Below, one piece after another: positions 1 to 11,400 of a DNA stretch of 64,000 nt (its first letter is position 1; every line of letters starts with the position of its first letter). The notes under the pieces were generated by a model. It was not told the origin of the DNA. It made no database searches and was given only the letters and a program-made list of their open reading frames with translations. Source of the stretch: Poteriospumella lacustris (lineage: Eukaryota > Sar > Chrysophyceae > Chromulinales > Dinobryaceae); assembly GCA_008000375.1 (NCBI GenBank), contig SMOI01000042.1, positions 53,136 through 117,135 on the forward strand, read 5' to 3'. The position numbers were made by a program, and so were the translations under genes.

Positions 1-112
1 ACTTAGGTTAGGGCGTCGTCGTTACAAGCACTGCGACATTCGCAGCCACCAATGACCCAAACACAGCGCCACACAGACCTATGTACGTCTTGTGGACATC
101 GCCACTCCGCGC

Positions 113-3042
113 CTACCGACCACCTTTCGTTCGGCCGTTCTTTGCGCAGTCCACGGTCAAGTGATGCTGCCAGGCCTCGTCCGAGTCATCCACGGCGGTC
201 GTGCACAGGGGGCAGTACATGGAATTGTCCGGCGCTGGTCGACAATTGGGGCTCTTACGCCACGTATCAAACTCGTTCTTTCGGATGGCCAGACCCGTCA
301 CATCACACGGCACGTAGTTGCTCTTCGCATCACACTCGTCCAGCAAGTGTTCTGGTAGTCCAGCGATTTCCACGATTTGTGCACACGAGGGACACGAAAT
401 GAGCAATGGGCAGTCCTTCCAGTAGTGCAAGTCCAGTTCGCTTTCCGTCCACTTCGGGTTCGACACGCCACAAAACATGCAGGTACTAAAGTCTTGGCCA
501 CCGCCTTTGGCTTCTTCTTCGGCCGCATGACCACGCGGCGGTGGTGAACCTGCGTTGTACCCGTTGCCTTTCTCCTGCACACGCGCCGAGCTGGTCGGCA
601 CCTTTCCACCGGGGTGATGCGTGGCGTGTTGGTGTGTCATGTCGGTGCGCTTCGACGCTGCTGTCGCTGCAGCGTTCGATGACGCGGGTCCAGCCGCGGG
701 CTTCTTACCCGACGCAGCACCGGGCGCATTGGTGGCCGCCGCCTCAAACGCTGCCTCGTACTCTTCACGCTGCTTCTTGCGCAGGGCACTGAGCGTGGGC
801 TCCAACGGTGTCGTGCCCACTTGACGTTGGATCGCCACCACCAGGTCCTTCGCCGCATCACGGACTTCCACGTTGCTGTGGGCATAGGCACCGTTCGTTT
901 TGGAGAAGTTCAGCAGCGAGTCCATGTTGAGTCCACTCGACTGCCCAATGCCATACGTGTTCACCAGATCCGCCATCAATTGAATACGCGAGGCGATCGG
1001 CCGCCACGCATTCTTTTGCTTGGGAGACAACGCTTTCGCAGCATGGAACGCGATGAAACCCGCACCAACCGAGGACGAGGCCGCTAAGATATCCAACCCT
1101 TTGCGAGCGCCTTCCCGCAATCGTGAGTTACCATCCGATAGCTTCTCAATCAACTGCACCACGACCCCTTCGAACGCTGGACTGGTTGTACTCCGTGGTA
1201 ATCGTTCGCGCTTCAACAGGCCGACGAACTGCTCCATCAAGTTCAACGAGTTGAACAACACCTGTTGGATCTTGTCCTCCGCACCCAAACGCAACACTCC
1301 GCAGACTGCTGACAAGATGCTATTCGCGTCTCCAACGTCGTTATCAGATTCCAGCATCATGATGATCTTCGTGATCGCTGCCTCTCGCAAACTCCACGCC
1401 TTGCTGTGCAGACAACGGGCACGGTACTCGCCAAACACACGCGTGATGCCCGACTGGTCGCAAAACTCCCTGTGCCACAACGACAACGCAACAATACCCT
1501 GTCACATCACTCGGACCTTGTCAGTAGACGTTTCTTCGCCACCACTTACCGTGACTTGATGGTCAATTGTTCGGGCGTGGGCAAGTTCGCCAGGTTGGGA
1601 ACTCCCTCCAACGGGTGTTGGCCCGGAGCAAACGCCTCTGTGGGCATACCCGTGGCTGCCAATGGGTCGGCGTCGTCGTCACCGGCCGTTGCAGCAGCAG
1701 CGGCTGCGGCATAGTCCAGTTCCTTGGGCATGATCGGACGATTCATGACGTCGATGCTCTCGTCCTCAACGTACGCCGGTGCTGGGCGACTGTGGCCATT
1801 GGAGATGCCTCCACCGCCGCCACCTCCTCCGCCTCCGACCGGCAACTCGTCATGCGCATTCAGTGGCTCCACACTGACCACTTTCTTCCCCGACGACGGC
1901 TCTTCCGGTGCGAAGTTGGAGGTCGCTCGCTTGAAGCGGGAGTCGTAGTCGTGGGCGTCGTTCTTCGCCGGTGCATCCCGCGGCGAGTACGACGCAGAGC
2001 TCGCCGATACGCCCGGCACCTGAATGCTGCGGATCTACAGCCACACCAACCGCCAACAACAAGACATTGCGTCGTCAATATATCTCACCCTCGACAACTC
2101 AACGACGACGTAGGCGGCGCTCCGCCTACATCACCAGGCCGCGTTCGTTACCTTGTGTTCAATCTCCACACGCAAACTGTCGCTCTCGTCTTTGATCTCC
2201 TTCGCCAGGTCGTAGTCCTCCGCTGCCACGGCTTCACTCTTGGCCATGTTCAGCTGCGCAAGCCGAGATCCCAACGCCTTCAGCTCTTGTTCGACACTCT
2301 TGATCTGCTTCGCGGTGGCGTAGTCTTCGTTGGCGATGGCACGACCTTTGGCGTCGGCGAGCTGGCGCAGTTTGCTTGCTGTCTGTGGATCGAGCGTAAG
2401 ATCCACAGTCAAATCATTGTATGGACTCTTGTACGGCGCTTTCTTTGCATCCGATACACGTGCATAACTGTCTTTGCTGCCGGCCAGCTCCTCACCCAAC
2501 AGACTCACGGCCACGATGCCCACTTGGTTGTGCGTGTTGACCTTGTTCATGTAGCACTCGTTGATGACGAACTTCATGTACTTCCCAATGTTGTCGATGA
2601 ACACCGTCTTCAACTCGCGTGCTTGATACGACGATCGCTCGTTATTGTCCAGCGACAAATAACCCAGGCGCTTCCAATGCGTCGTGTCAATGTCGTCGCC
2701 GATGCCGATGAAAATGTCGATTTTCTTCCCGATTTTCGACTGGTGTGACAGCACTTGAATTTTGGTGATTTTTGCTTCGCCTTCGACCAGCTCGAAGATC
2801 AGCTCTTGCGGGTATGTCGGGAACCGAACGGACTGCCATCCTTTCGTCGATGGCACCACATTGTTGAGCTGCGAAGCCGGGTAGTCCGGATCTTCGCTGG
2901 TGCAGTGAACCACCTGAAATCTACACGTAAGAACAGCATCGCCATGACCGTTATCGGTCACCACTGTATATTAGAACACGCCTCGTCCCATGTGTATCCG
3001 ATTCTTCTCTCAACCTTACCTGAGTTTCACCGGCTCTCCCAT
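113..3042 (-). CDS. CEP104: Centrosomal protein of 104 kDa (ciliary tip protein)
   Basis: CEP104 acts at the ciliary tip, where its TOG domain binds tubulin and its zinc fingers bind partners. I model four exons: 3042-3020, 2920-2152, 2019-1550 and 1469-113, 872 residues in all. The start is chosen because the 23-nt first exon (MGEPVKL) joins in frame to the conserved N-terminal jelly-roll, which shows FPTYPQELIFELVEG and RLGYLSLD (residues ~1-160). Coiled coil follows, with 'LRQLADAKGRAIANEDYATA'-type repeats at ~190-260. A TOG-like helical region starts with VFGEYRARCLHSKAWSLREA (~425-640). A C-terminal array of C-x2-C...H/C zinc fingers (CMFCG, CPSCAQ, CPLC) spans ~750-865. The order matches the family and the length is near the usual ~900. 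A large ORF on the opposite strand is its shadow. It is transcribed divergently from the bromodomain gene. Identification is firm; the exact splice sites are inferred. Confidence 0.93.
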
Positions 3043-3489
3043 GGCAAGCGATGGATTCCTAGCAAACCTAGAATTCCTCTATTGCAAATTCGAAACTGCG
3101 CAATGCATCCGAACGTCGGAATAACTACACCACGATCAGCAAGGTCGAGTTCATCGAACTCGAACTTGGCGAACGAACGTCGCCGCCATGTTGGACGTGT
3201 GCGTGACGGCGATGAAAAAATCAAAATCAAAAGCTTCTCGAAACGGCCGTACAGCCCAGATCTTTCTGGGATTTTGGAAGTGAGAAGCGATGACGACGAC
3301 GACGACGATGACCCTCAGCGTTTCAATTTTGAAGGGGCTGTGGCTTGTTGTTGGTTGTTGGTCTTTTTGTCGAAAGGGTTGAATGAAAGAGAACATTGAC
3401 GCTGCTGTGCTGTACCAAGGATCACAACTCGAAAATAGATCAACACTACTTCATTTCAATCTAAATTTTGCACCTGTTCGACTCTTCAA
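3043..3489. other. Intergenic, divergent promoter region
   Basis: This lies between the divergent CEP104 and bromodomain genes. It holds a short GAC repeat near 3291-3312. I see no gene or clear regulatory motif in it. Confidence 0.6.
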
Positions 3490-4217
3490 ATGTCTTGGAA
3501 AGAGGAATTTCCGAAGATTTGGGACAAAATGATGGCTCGACGAGATTCCGAGTTTTTCCGCGATCCTGTTGATTGGAAAGCTCTCGGATTGTATGATTAT
3601 CCAACAATCATCAAGAAGCCGATGGATATGAGGACTTTGAAGAAAAACTTCGACAACAATGTTTACCAGTCACCTGCGGACCTTGCAAGCGACACGAGAC
3701 TGATTTTTCTGAACGCGATGACTTACAATGACCCTTCAAGCAAAGTGTTCAGTCACGCAAAAACTCAAAGAGAAATTTTCGAATCTGCTTGGAATGCTAT
3801 TGTTAATGCTGAAGAAGACAAAGATCGACCGCCAAGCGTGGAGCAACTTACCGAATTTGTTGAAAAATGCCACAGGTATTCGAAGTACATGTTATGTGCA
3901 CTCTGATCGTTTTTACCGTAATGCTGAAAATTTTCAGGATGACACCAGAAGATCTTGCGACTGTGCTACAGCAGTTGGAGTCGCTGTGCCCCAATTGCAT
4001 TTTAAAGGTATTTCCCGTGATATATGACTTTGATGAATCGTAGCTCACATTTTTCCATTCGTTGCGCTAGAAACCGGATACAAACGAAGTTGATGTGAAC
4101 ACTGATCTAATTTCCGGACCAGCGTTCAAAGAAATTTCCAATGTTTTGGATAGTATTGTGGATTCCGCCATTTCAAGCGCTCGAAGATCATCACTTGGGA
4201 GTCGAAGTACCGCCTAA
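3490..4217 (+). CDS. Small single-bromodomain protein with NET-like tail (BET type)
   Basis: This is an acetyl-lysine reader, 200 residues, in three exons: 3490-3875, 3938-4007 and 4071-4217. The bromodomain covers about residues 15-110. It carries the ZA-loop motif YDYPTIIKKPMDMRTLKKN and the conserved acetyl-lysine-binding Asn context NAMTYNDPSS. After the first intron the text MTPEDLATVLQQLE...VDVNTDLIS resembles the helical NET domain of BET proteins, but shortened. Canonical BET proteins of animals and fungi have two bromodomains and are much longer; single-bromodomain NET proteins are known in plants and protists. Frame is kept across both introns (phase 2, then phase 0). It is probably a nuclear chromatin factor. 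The family call is secure; the precise complex is unknown. Confidence 0.85.
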
Positions 4218-4788
4218 GTACGCAAGCCGCTATGGGGTGGATTCCCATGATGTAGATATACTTTGGCTTTGTTGGAGAATGGTGAGATGGCTCCATGGCT
4301 GGCGGGTGAGATGTATCTCTTCTCGCAATAGTGCTATCAATGCTGCTCTTGGATTGGGTAGAGATAAACCAGTTTCATCACAATGTAGATGGGGATGTAT
4401 TATGTAACATCTTTTCTTTGAGAAGTATTGGTCGTGTTTCTCTTCACGGCCTCTTCGTGATCCAGTGAAAGACTTTGAGTGGATGTAATCTATATCCTGA
4501 CTTTTATTCGTAACATCATTTGCGGATTTCATCATGAATATTACTCTATGTACAGGGGGGGGGGCTTTCTTGACAAAAGCCGTCTAGCGTTTCCTATTGG
4601 GTGGGTCAATTTGACCCCCAATATAAAAATTCTTCGTTCCTTCAGCCCACGCACCGTTTTCCACAGCAGTCTCCAAATTATGTCGAACTTCTTGGAATTC
4701 ATCCACAGTTGCGCCATGCCGATTTATTGGACCAACTAAGGCTGTACAGACGGTTGCTTTTCGATAAGCTCTGAACTCAAAAAATGGC
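4218..4788. other. Intergenic between convergent genes; poly-G tract and hairpin
   Basis: No convincing gene is present; the short ORFs lack family features. It contains a run of 10 G at 4555-4564 and an imperfect palindrome at 4597-4621 (GGTCAA-T-TTGACC core). Both lie on the 3' side of the bromodomain gene and of SGF11. The palindrome could be a terminator-like or RNA hairpin, but that is only inference. Confidence 0.5.
4597..4621. repeat. Short inverted repeat (palindrome)
   Basis: The arms TTGGGTGGGTCAA and TTGACCCCCAA pair around a single T, with a two-base bulge. It lies in the gap between two convergent genes. Confidence 0.6.
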
Positions 4789-5490
4789 TCATTTCAGTGA
4801 CATACCTCCATTTTTTACCCGAAACCTCAAAACAAGAGATTCAGGATGTGGGTCAACAAACTCTTTCTTAACCTTAGGCTTAGAATTGTAGTAAGGCAGT
4901 CCCGCTGAGGTATCGTGCAGATAATCGTAGTGACGCCGAGCTCCTCGCTTTCCACCGTTCATACATCGCTCTAAGTGGGGGGCATATCGCACACCGGCAA
5001 CGCTTTCTTTGCAAAGTTGACATATAACGGTCTTATTCATCCAACTACTACCGCTTGACGAGCTTGCAGGGGCTGTGAAAGGTTGGGTTTCTTCTGCATC
5101 GTACATCGTGCATGTTCAGCGAAAGATCAAGATACTTTATTTCAGCCACCTCACCTTTTTTCAGTATATATTCTTCCGTTGGCGCTGGATCAGGCACAGC
5201 TGTGGCAGGCGTGAGGCAGTACAATTCTTCCAGTGACATTTGACCTGTCCTTATCAGCCACATAAACTGAGGAGTTGAATCGTTAATCGAATGTTATTGC
5301 CTGAAATGAAGACAAAGCAGCTTCGTCGGGAGCTTACCTCAATCGCTTCATCAAAAAGAATGTCTTCAACAACACTATCCAAATACTGGCTCTCTATTTC
5401 GTAGCCAAGCGAAAGAGCATCGCGACTTTGAGAAGTTCTGAAATTGCCATTACCAGCACAAGAATCGTGGCTTGCCCTCAAACTCGTCAT
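4789..5490 (-). CDS. SGF11: SAGA-associated factor 11 homologue (deubiquitinase module zinc finger)
   Basis: SGF11/ATXN7L3 sits in the SAGA deubiquitinase module and its zinc finger docks on the nucleosome acidic patch. I model three exons: 5490-5338, 5266-5155 and 5093-4789, 189 residues, with intron phases 0 and 1. An N-terminal helix (YLDSVVEDILFDEAIE, then FMWLIRTG) matches the family helix that packs on the USP. The C-terminal Sgf11 finger reads CQLCKESVAGVRYAPHLERC, the diagnostic C-x2-C-x11-H-x3-C arrangement, followed by a basic GGKRGARR stretch. The upstream TTG at 5502 is not used; the ATG at 5490 starts the model. Its neighbour, the bromodomain gene, is also a chromatin factor, but no functional link follows from that. 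Confidence 0.85.
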
Positions 5491-5892
5491 CGAAGATTCC
5501 AAGAACCGATGCCCTCAAATTTCAGGCATCGGTCGGAGAGCGATCCAGATGAAGGCTTTTGACGAGCTTTGTCGTTATGTTTGATTTATACCGTGCCAAA
5601 TTACAGCCTCTCTAATGCGACTGATTTTTTCAGTCGTGTCAGTCATCATCTTGTGTGCCAAAACGCCGATCGTCCTCGTGTACAATCATACACCAGCATA
5701 CACGCACTACAATACATTATAAGTGCGTATCTATGTGCATACAGTTCAGGTCCACATGAGAACTGACGAGAACTGAGAACTGAGAACTGAGAAGTCCAAA
5801 GAAACAATAATACCTTATATGGGGAAGGGAATGCAGACCGATTCAAGGGAAACCACCTCCATTGATCAAGGGTTTAGATAGGAAGATCATAG
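5491..5892. other. Divergent intergenic region with short heptamer repeat
   Basis: This lies between SGF11 (-) and the acetyltransferase (+). It contains a short tandem GAGAACT/GAACTGA repeat at about 5757-5793. No gene was seen. Confidence 0.55.
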
Positions 5893-6576
5893 ATGACAAG
5901 TCAAGGACCTCTCAAGACCGATCAGTGGAGAGTTCCTAACGAAGACTTCTTTGAGGGGAGATTTTGCCGATTGGAACGACTCAAACCCGCTCATTTCGAT
6001 GATCTCTACCGCGTTAGAACAATCGAAGATGCAGAAAGTCGGTATCAATACCTCTTCTCTTTACCGCCCGTTGGTAGAGAAGACTTTACTGAATATATGA
6101 CGAATCTCCAGAACAGCACGGGCTACATTACTTACGCTGTCATTGACAAAAGAACTAATCGCGCCGAAGGATTCCAAAGTTTCATGACATTAAATCCTAA
6201 ATTCGGAACTATTGAAATAGGAGGAATCCTTTGGGGGCCCGAGATTGCGAGAACTCCTGTTACAACGGAAGCCTTTTACCTCTTCAGCAGACATGTTTTT
6301 GATGACTTGCATTATCGTCGGTATGAATGGAAGTGCAATAACGCAAACACTCCTTCAAGGAATGCAGCGTTAAGATTTGGATTTCAGTTCGAAGGAGTTT
6401 TTCGGAAGCATTTGATCCAAAATGGCTGGAACCGAGATACGGCCTATTTTTCGATGATTGACGATGAATGGCCCCAACACAAGGGGGCATTAGAACAGTG
6501 GCTCTCTGAATCTAACTTTGATGAAACAGGGAAGCAGATAAAATCTTTGGGAGAAATTCGCGATGCAATCGCTTGA
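5893..6576 (+). CDS. GNAT acetyltransferase, RimJ/RimL type
   Basis: A predicted acetyl-CoA-dependent N-acetyltransferase of 227 residues with no intron. It shows the RimJ/RimL layout: an N-terminal CRLERLKPAHFDDLY strand-helix, the central strand TIEIGGILWGPEIARTPVTT that marks the acetyl-CoA binding region, the helix ATEAFYLFSRHVFDD-like segment, then KCNNANTPSRNAALRFGF and a hydrophobic FEGVFRKHLI strand. These features place it with the bacterial/fungal group of acetyltransferases acting on small molecules or protein N-termini. The substrate cannot be told. Lack of introns and the bacterial-like family make an old horizontal transfer possible, but such genes are also widespread in fungi. 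Start is the first ATG in the frame. Confidence 0.85.
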   Translation: MTSQGPLKTDQWRVPNEDFFEGRFCRLERLKPAHFDDLYRVRTIEDAESRYQYLFSLPPVGREDFTEYMTNLQNSTGYITYAVIDKRTNRAEGFQSFMTLNPKFGTIEIGGILWGPEIARTPVTTEAFYLFSRHVFDDLHYRRYEWKCNNANTPSRNAALRFGFQFEGVFRKHLIQNGWNRDTAYFSMIDDEWPQHKGALEQWLSESNFDETGKQIKSLGEIRDAIA

Positions 6577-6618
6577 AAGAAGTGGTGAAATGAGATGTTC
6601 TGTTGTATTATTAAACAA

Positions 6619-7818
6619 TTAGCGAGATTGGTTCGATGAAATGACGTGGTCAATGAAAGATCCTCCGAACTCTAAAGCCGTTAAAGGAAACTCATACTCT
6701 TCTGTTACTTGGTTTGACAGCACCAGCCGCAACCGAGCGTGCGCTCGGTAAGTTTCTTGACACCCTGGGCTTGCAGAAAAACCAGCCCTTGTGGGGACAT
6801 GCACTGTGTGGAAGTTATCCGGGGAAGAGTCGATGTTCAGAAATGCTGAAGCGCCTTTGAGAATCGACTTAAATTGAATAGCGACAGTTCGTTTTGCGCC
6901 ATCCAGGACATAGGTGGGAGAGTCGGAGTCGACGGACCGAAACACCAAAGACTCGCCATTTCTTCGACGGACGCAAAGTACGAAAGTCAAAGGAGAAAAT
7001 GGCCCCACAACGAATTTACCACCAACAAGTGACAGTGATGCCTCTGCCGTTGCATCAACGGCCTGCACCCACGTCCAACCCTCAGGAAAGAAGCTTCCAT
7101 AGTTGCTTTCAATGTGACTAAATCCATTCCCTTCCGCAGTATATCCATCCATATTCAATGAGTAAGATGTTGGTGAACCCAGGGAGTGTACAAAATACCG
7201 ACAGGGCAACAGTTTAGTCAGTCCCAACCACCCCTCAGGCCCTCCGAAACTGAGACGACTGTTTGACCACGGGACACTACCATTCGCCACGATGCTGATT
7301 CGAGAAGAATCATCGAATGACAAATCGATAACGCTGTGAGAATGGTTGAATTTCAAATACCCATGATCTTTCCACAAAATCTGGACGTCAAGCTTTCCTT
7401 TCTGAAGCGGTTCGGATACGGAGATATCCGAAGCATCAGGAAGTGCAAAGCGGAATTTGGTCCCTTCCTTTCGGTCGACTGCACAATAAACGTAATGCTG
7501 AGTGTGCTTTTGAGAAGATTTTGCGGAAAAGCTACCAACGATAACAATTACTGACAGGTTCCGTGAATGGTCAATAATTCTAGTCAACCACCCTTGAAAG
7601 AATGGACCGTTTGGGATTGCCTTCTTGTTCATCTGCAGTTCATTAATGAGAAACTTCTTTGGGCTCCAAAAAGAAGTGTTCGAACGATCCGAGCCACTCT
7701 TTGATCGTGCACTGAGAGAAAAAATGTTTCGTCCGAGCAATTCAAGAGGCTTAGGAAACGCCCACACATATCTGGCCAACACCAATAGGAAAAGAGCTAA
7801 AGTGAAGAAATTGGACAT
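6619..7818 (-). CDS. Secreted tocopherol-cyclase-like protein
   Basis: An intronless gene coding for 399 residues from the ATG at 7818. An upstream in-frame ATG at 7854 would add 12 residues ahead of the signal peptide, so the second ATG is preferred. The N-terminus MSNFFTLALFLLVLARYVWA is a clear secretory signal. The mature part has the lipocalin-like twin signatures of the tocopherol cyclase family (plant VTE1): GPFFQGWLTRI near residue 75 and NYGSFFPEGWTWVQA in the middle, plus GYLKFNHSHSVIDLSF. Plant VTE1 closes the chromanol ring of vitamin E inside plastids. A signal peptide with no plastid-type leader and no sign of other pathway genes suggest a different, secretory role. Family call is good; substrate is unknown. 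Confidence 0.75.
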   Translation of the reverse strand: MSNFFTLALFLLVLARYVWAFPKPLELLGRNIFSLSARSKSGSDRSNTSFWSPKKFLINELQMNKKAIPNGPFFQGWLTRIIDHSRNLSVIVIVGSFSAKSSQKHTQHYVYCAVDRKEGTKFRFALPDASDISVSEPLQKGKLDVQILWKDHGYLKFNHSHSVIDLSFDDSSRISIVANGSVPWSNSRLSFGGPEGWLGLTKLLPCRYFVHSLGSPTSYSLNMDGYTAEGNGFSHIESNYGSFFPEGWTWVQAVDATAEASLSLVGGKFVVGPFSPLTFVLCVRRRNGESLVFRSVDSDSPTYVLDGAKRTVAIQFKSILKGASAFLNIDSSPDNFHTVHVPTRAGFSASPGCQETYRAHARLRLVLSNQVTEEYEFPLTALEFGGSFIDHVISSNQSR

Positions 7819-8090
7819 TTTCAGTTCCGCCAACGCTTCGAAATGGAGTTGCAATCGATGTCAAGCTGTTCTGTTGTCGAAGTATGGTGATTCAACAACT
7901 GATTGCATTCTCCTGGTCGAGCGACACAAACCCTGATTTCGAATTCGATGAAATCAAATGACACCATAAAGAAGATCATACGCAATGCGCACGGACGATC
8001 GAAACATCCGAACAAAGCATAAAAGCCAAAGACTGGTCATCCATCATCATGTCATCATCGTCATCATCGTCATCATCGTCATCGTCGTAT

Positions 8091-8121
<31 letters not shown>

Positions 8122-8409
8122 ACCCTCATCGCCGCCATCCTGCTGTACCGATTCACTGTTCTTGAGGTGGCAGCTATGACTTGTCACACAAAATCCATTA
8201 TGCCCATTCATAACATAAGTAAATATGCAGTGAACGACGGAATCATGCAATGAGCCGGAGACCAACCGATCCTCCAACTTCCAACTCCACCACCATCGTC
8301 ATCATGATAAATAAGTAAACCCGCAACAGTGTTGGGGTTTTATCGGAAACTCGAGATATCGCGGTGGCGTTTGGTGCACACCAACCAATGAATCGCACTG
8401 TGCAGGAGG
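7819..8409. other. Divergent intergenic region containing a TCATCG microsatellite
   Basis: This lies between the tocopherol-cyclase-like gene (-) and CEBPZ (+). Apart from the trinucleotide tract listed separately, I see no gene in it. Confidence 0.6.
8037..8135. repeat. Trinucleotide microsatellite (TCA/TCG)n
   Basis: A near-pure run of TCATCATCG and TCGTCATCG units about 100 bases long in non-coding DNA. It gives spurious Asp or Ser runs in ORFs on both strands. Confidence 0.85.
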
Positions 8410-11400
8410 ATGAAGAAGCAATGCAATAAACCCGCGAAGTTCCAAACGAAAGTTCCATCAAGCCAAAATTGTTTCGAGCTTATGAAGGGCGCCAACAGTG
8501 TTTCGAAAATGCCCGGTGGCAAGGCTATGTTTATCCTGCCCAAGTCGTTGAAAGCTTCTATCTCAACTGGCTCACAGAAAAAGCCGGCCGAACAATCATC
8601 ATTTGCAGCTCCACTTCACTACAACAAGAACCAAAGATGGTGGATGGATGAGAAGAGAGTAAACGAGCCAACCTCCGATGAAGTGAGCCTCCTTGTATCG
8701 CCAAGTGCCCCGTGGTTTTCTCAAATGGACACATTGCAAAAGGAGGAGTCTCATGTTTCGGCTAACAAGTTTTTGCTGCTTGTCGATCAAATCACGTCAC
8801 AGCTGGAGAAACAATACGAGAAAGAAGTCGAAGCGTATAACAAGCGCCTTGCAAGTTTGGGTGGAAACTCGGATCAGAAGTGGTTGAACAGTGTCATCCA
8901 ATCAGGTACTTGGTCGGATCGAGTTGCTGCCCTTACTTTGCGCATACAAGAGTCCCCATTTCACAATTTGCGCGCGTTGGATATCTTGATTGAAATGGCG
9001 AGTAAAAAAGACCCGAGAGTCGCTATGATGGCGATTGAGGCGTTGCGCGATCTGTTGGTAAACAATATTTTGCCTGACCAGCCACTTCTCAATCTCAGCC
9101 AGCAACCCTTATTGCACAGCAAAATGACAATGAAGAATGGGCTTTTGATGTGGTATGAGGCAGCATTAAAGTCTCGAGTAGTAAAAGTCATCCAATGTAT
9201 CGAGTCTTGCTTGCAGTCAAATGTCTCGCACTTCCGCCTTCAAGCGCTGGAGACTGCACAGGATCTTATCAGCAAAAAGCCAGAGCAAGAGTCGAAACTA
9301 CTGGAAATGATTGTCAATAAGACAGGTGATACGGAAGGAAAAGTCAACTCTAAAGCTTTCGAGATGCTCAATCGTCTGCTTCATACACACCCAGCCATGA
9401 AGGTGGTCTTGATCAAGGAAGTGCGAAATTTCATCTATCGCCCCGACACAAAGCTTATTACAATTTTCCGAGCGATTAATTTCCTGACGAATTTGAAGCA
9501 TCGACCCAACGAAAGTGACTCCGTTTTGCAGTTGGCGGAGTGCTACTTGAGCTTGTTCGAAAAGGCACTTAGCGCAAAGGAAGAGGGTTCGAGACTATTG
9601 GCGTCATTGTTGTCCGGCATCAATCGTCTTTTCCCTTTGCTGGATGATGTATCGAGTCTTTTCCAGTACTTGGATCCCATTTTCAAACTTATTCATACAT
9701 CACCATCTTGGAATACGGTGACACAAGCCTTGACACTGATTGCGAATTGCGTTTTGTACGAAGGAGACAAAGGAAATGCTGCCGCCAAGACGGACGCATC
9801 ACAAGAACAACTGACCAAGCGTTACTATCGAGCTTTATATTCCACACTTCTCACAGATCAGGTTGGTTGATGTTGCTACTTGTATGATGCTCCAATTTCA
9901 TGTGTAATCGCTGTCCTTCTTCTTCCACAGGCTATGACGAATCGAAAAGAAAAGGAGTACCTCAATCTCTTGTTCCGCAGTATCAAAAACGACCCTATGC
10001 TTTCGCGAGCCATGGCTTTTGTGAAACGCCTCGCGATTTCCGCCCTTCATGCACCTGCTCCATTGGCGGCCGCTCTCCTTTTCATGATCTCGGAACTCAT
10101 GCAAGCGCGCCCTCAATTGAAGGCGATGCTTACGTCTGCCGACAGTGAAGTCGCTGATCGTGGCGACGACGGAAGCACCGTTGGCGATCGCGAGGCTGGC
10201 TTATTGGGAAATTATGATGCCATGAAGAGAGAGCCAGAGTTTGCTTGTGTTGGTGGATCAACACCTGTTTTGCACGAATTGGCTCTGCTTCGTCACCATT
10301 TCCATCCTTCAGTGAAGGCATTTGCTAACGCGTTGTTGGATCCTCCGGAGCATGGTATTTCCTTCTCTGGTGATCCATTGGAAGAGTTTGGCTTGATGGC
10401 ATTCTTGAATCGATTTGCGTACAAAAATCCGAAGGAGAAAGTTGTGGAAGGTCTCCGTGGCGAAAAGGCATCGGATCCTGTCAATATGGAGTTGATTCAG
10501 AAGATTCAGGAGGAAGAAGCCTCAGGTGGACGTGCGATCGTTGCGCCTGAAAAGCACTTCTTTTACAAGTATTTTGGTGAGAGAGAAGCACTTCGGTCAA
10601 TGGGCAAGTCGCGACGCGCCACCAGAAGGAGACGGGCATCCAGCGATGATTCCGACGAGGAAGACGGTGGAGACGACGAGGAGGAAATGGACAACTTCGC
10701 CGACGAACTAGCGGAGGGACTTATGCGTTCAGATGCGGCAGGAAGAGGAGAATTCTTCGATGAGGACGATGATGAAGTCGATGACGGTGAAGGTTTGGAA
10801 GGATCGGATGAAGATGGTGATGATGGCGAGGATGCATCTGACGATGGAGAGTTCAACTTGGAGGCGTATCATAGCAGTGATGATGAAGGTGCCGCCCCGC
10901 AAAAAGGAAAGGCTTCGGAGAAATCGAAGCGCAAGGAGGAGTCTGATGATGATGAAGAAGAAGATGTTGACAATGTGCTTGATTTCCAAGATTTCAAGAA
11001 AAAGCAAGGCAAGGCTTCTTCCACCGGAGACGACGACGGCAGCGAAGACGACGAGGACGCCGTCGATTTCGATGGCGACGATGATAGTGATGAGGATGGC
11101 TTTCCTGAAGATGGCATGTTCTTTGGTGATGAAGACGAGGACGATGACATTCCTGTTCAGTCGTCAAAGAAATCGAAGGCACCCAAGCGCAAGCGAGAAG
11201 ACGACGAAAAGGCGGGCGGCGATGATGACTTCGCCGATGCCGACATGTTTGCTGACGAAATGGATGAAATCATCCAACGTTATGCTCTCAATGCAGCTGC
11301 ACTTGATGCTACAGAGACAGTAAAAGTTGATGCTGAGTTGATGGAAGAGCCGATGCCCCTTCCTGAGAAGAAGGGATCGAAAACCGACTCCAAAGACCGA

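Noticed and set aside
1567-2748. 393-codon plus-strand ORF across the CEP104 gene
   Set aside because: It lies antisense to securely identified CEP104 exons, crosses their introns, and has an Arg/His/Val-rich text without domains. It is a codon-usage shadow.
8037-8135. CRISPR-like or satellite array
   Set aside because: It is a plain trinucleotide microsatellite with no spacers.
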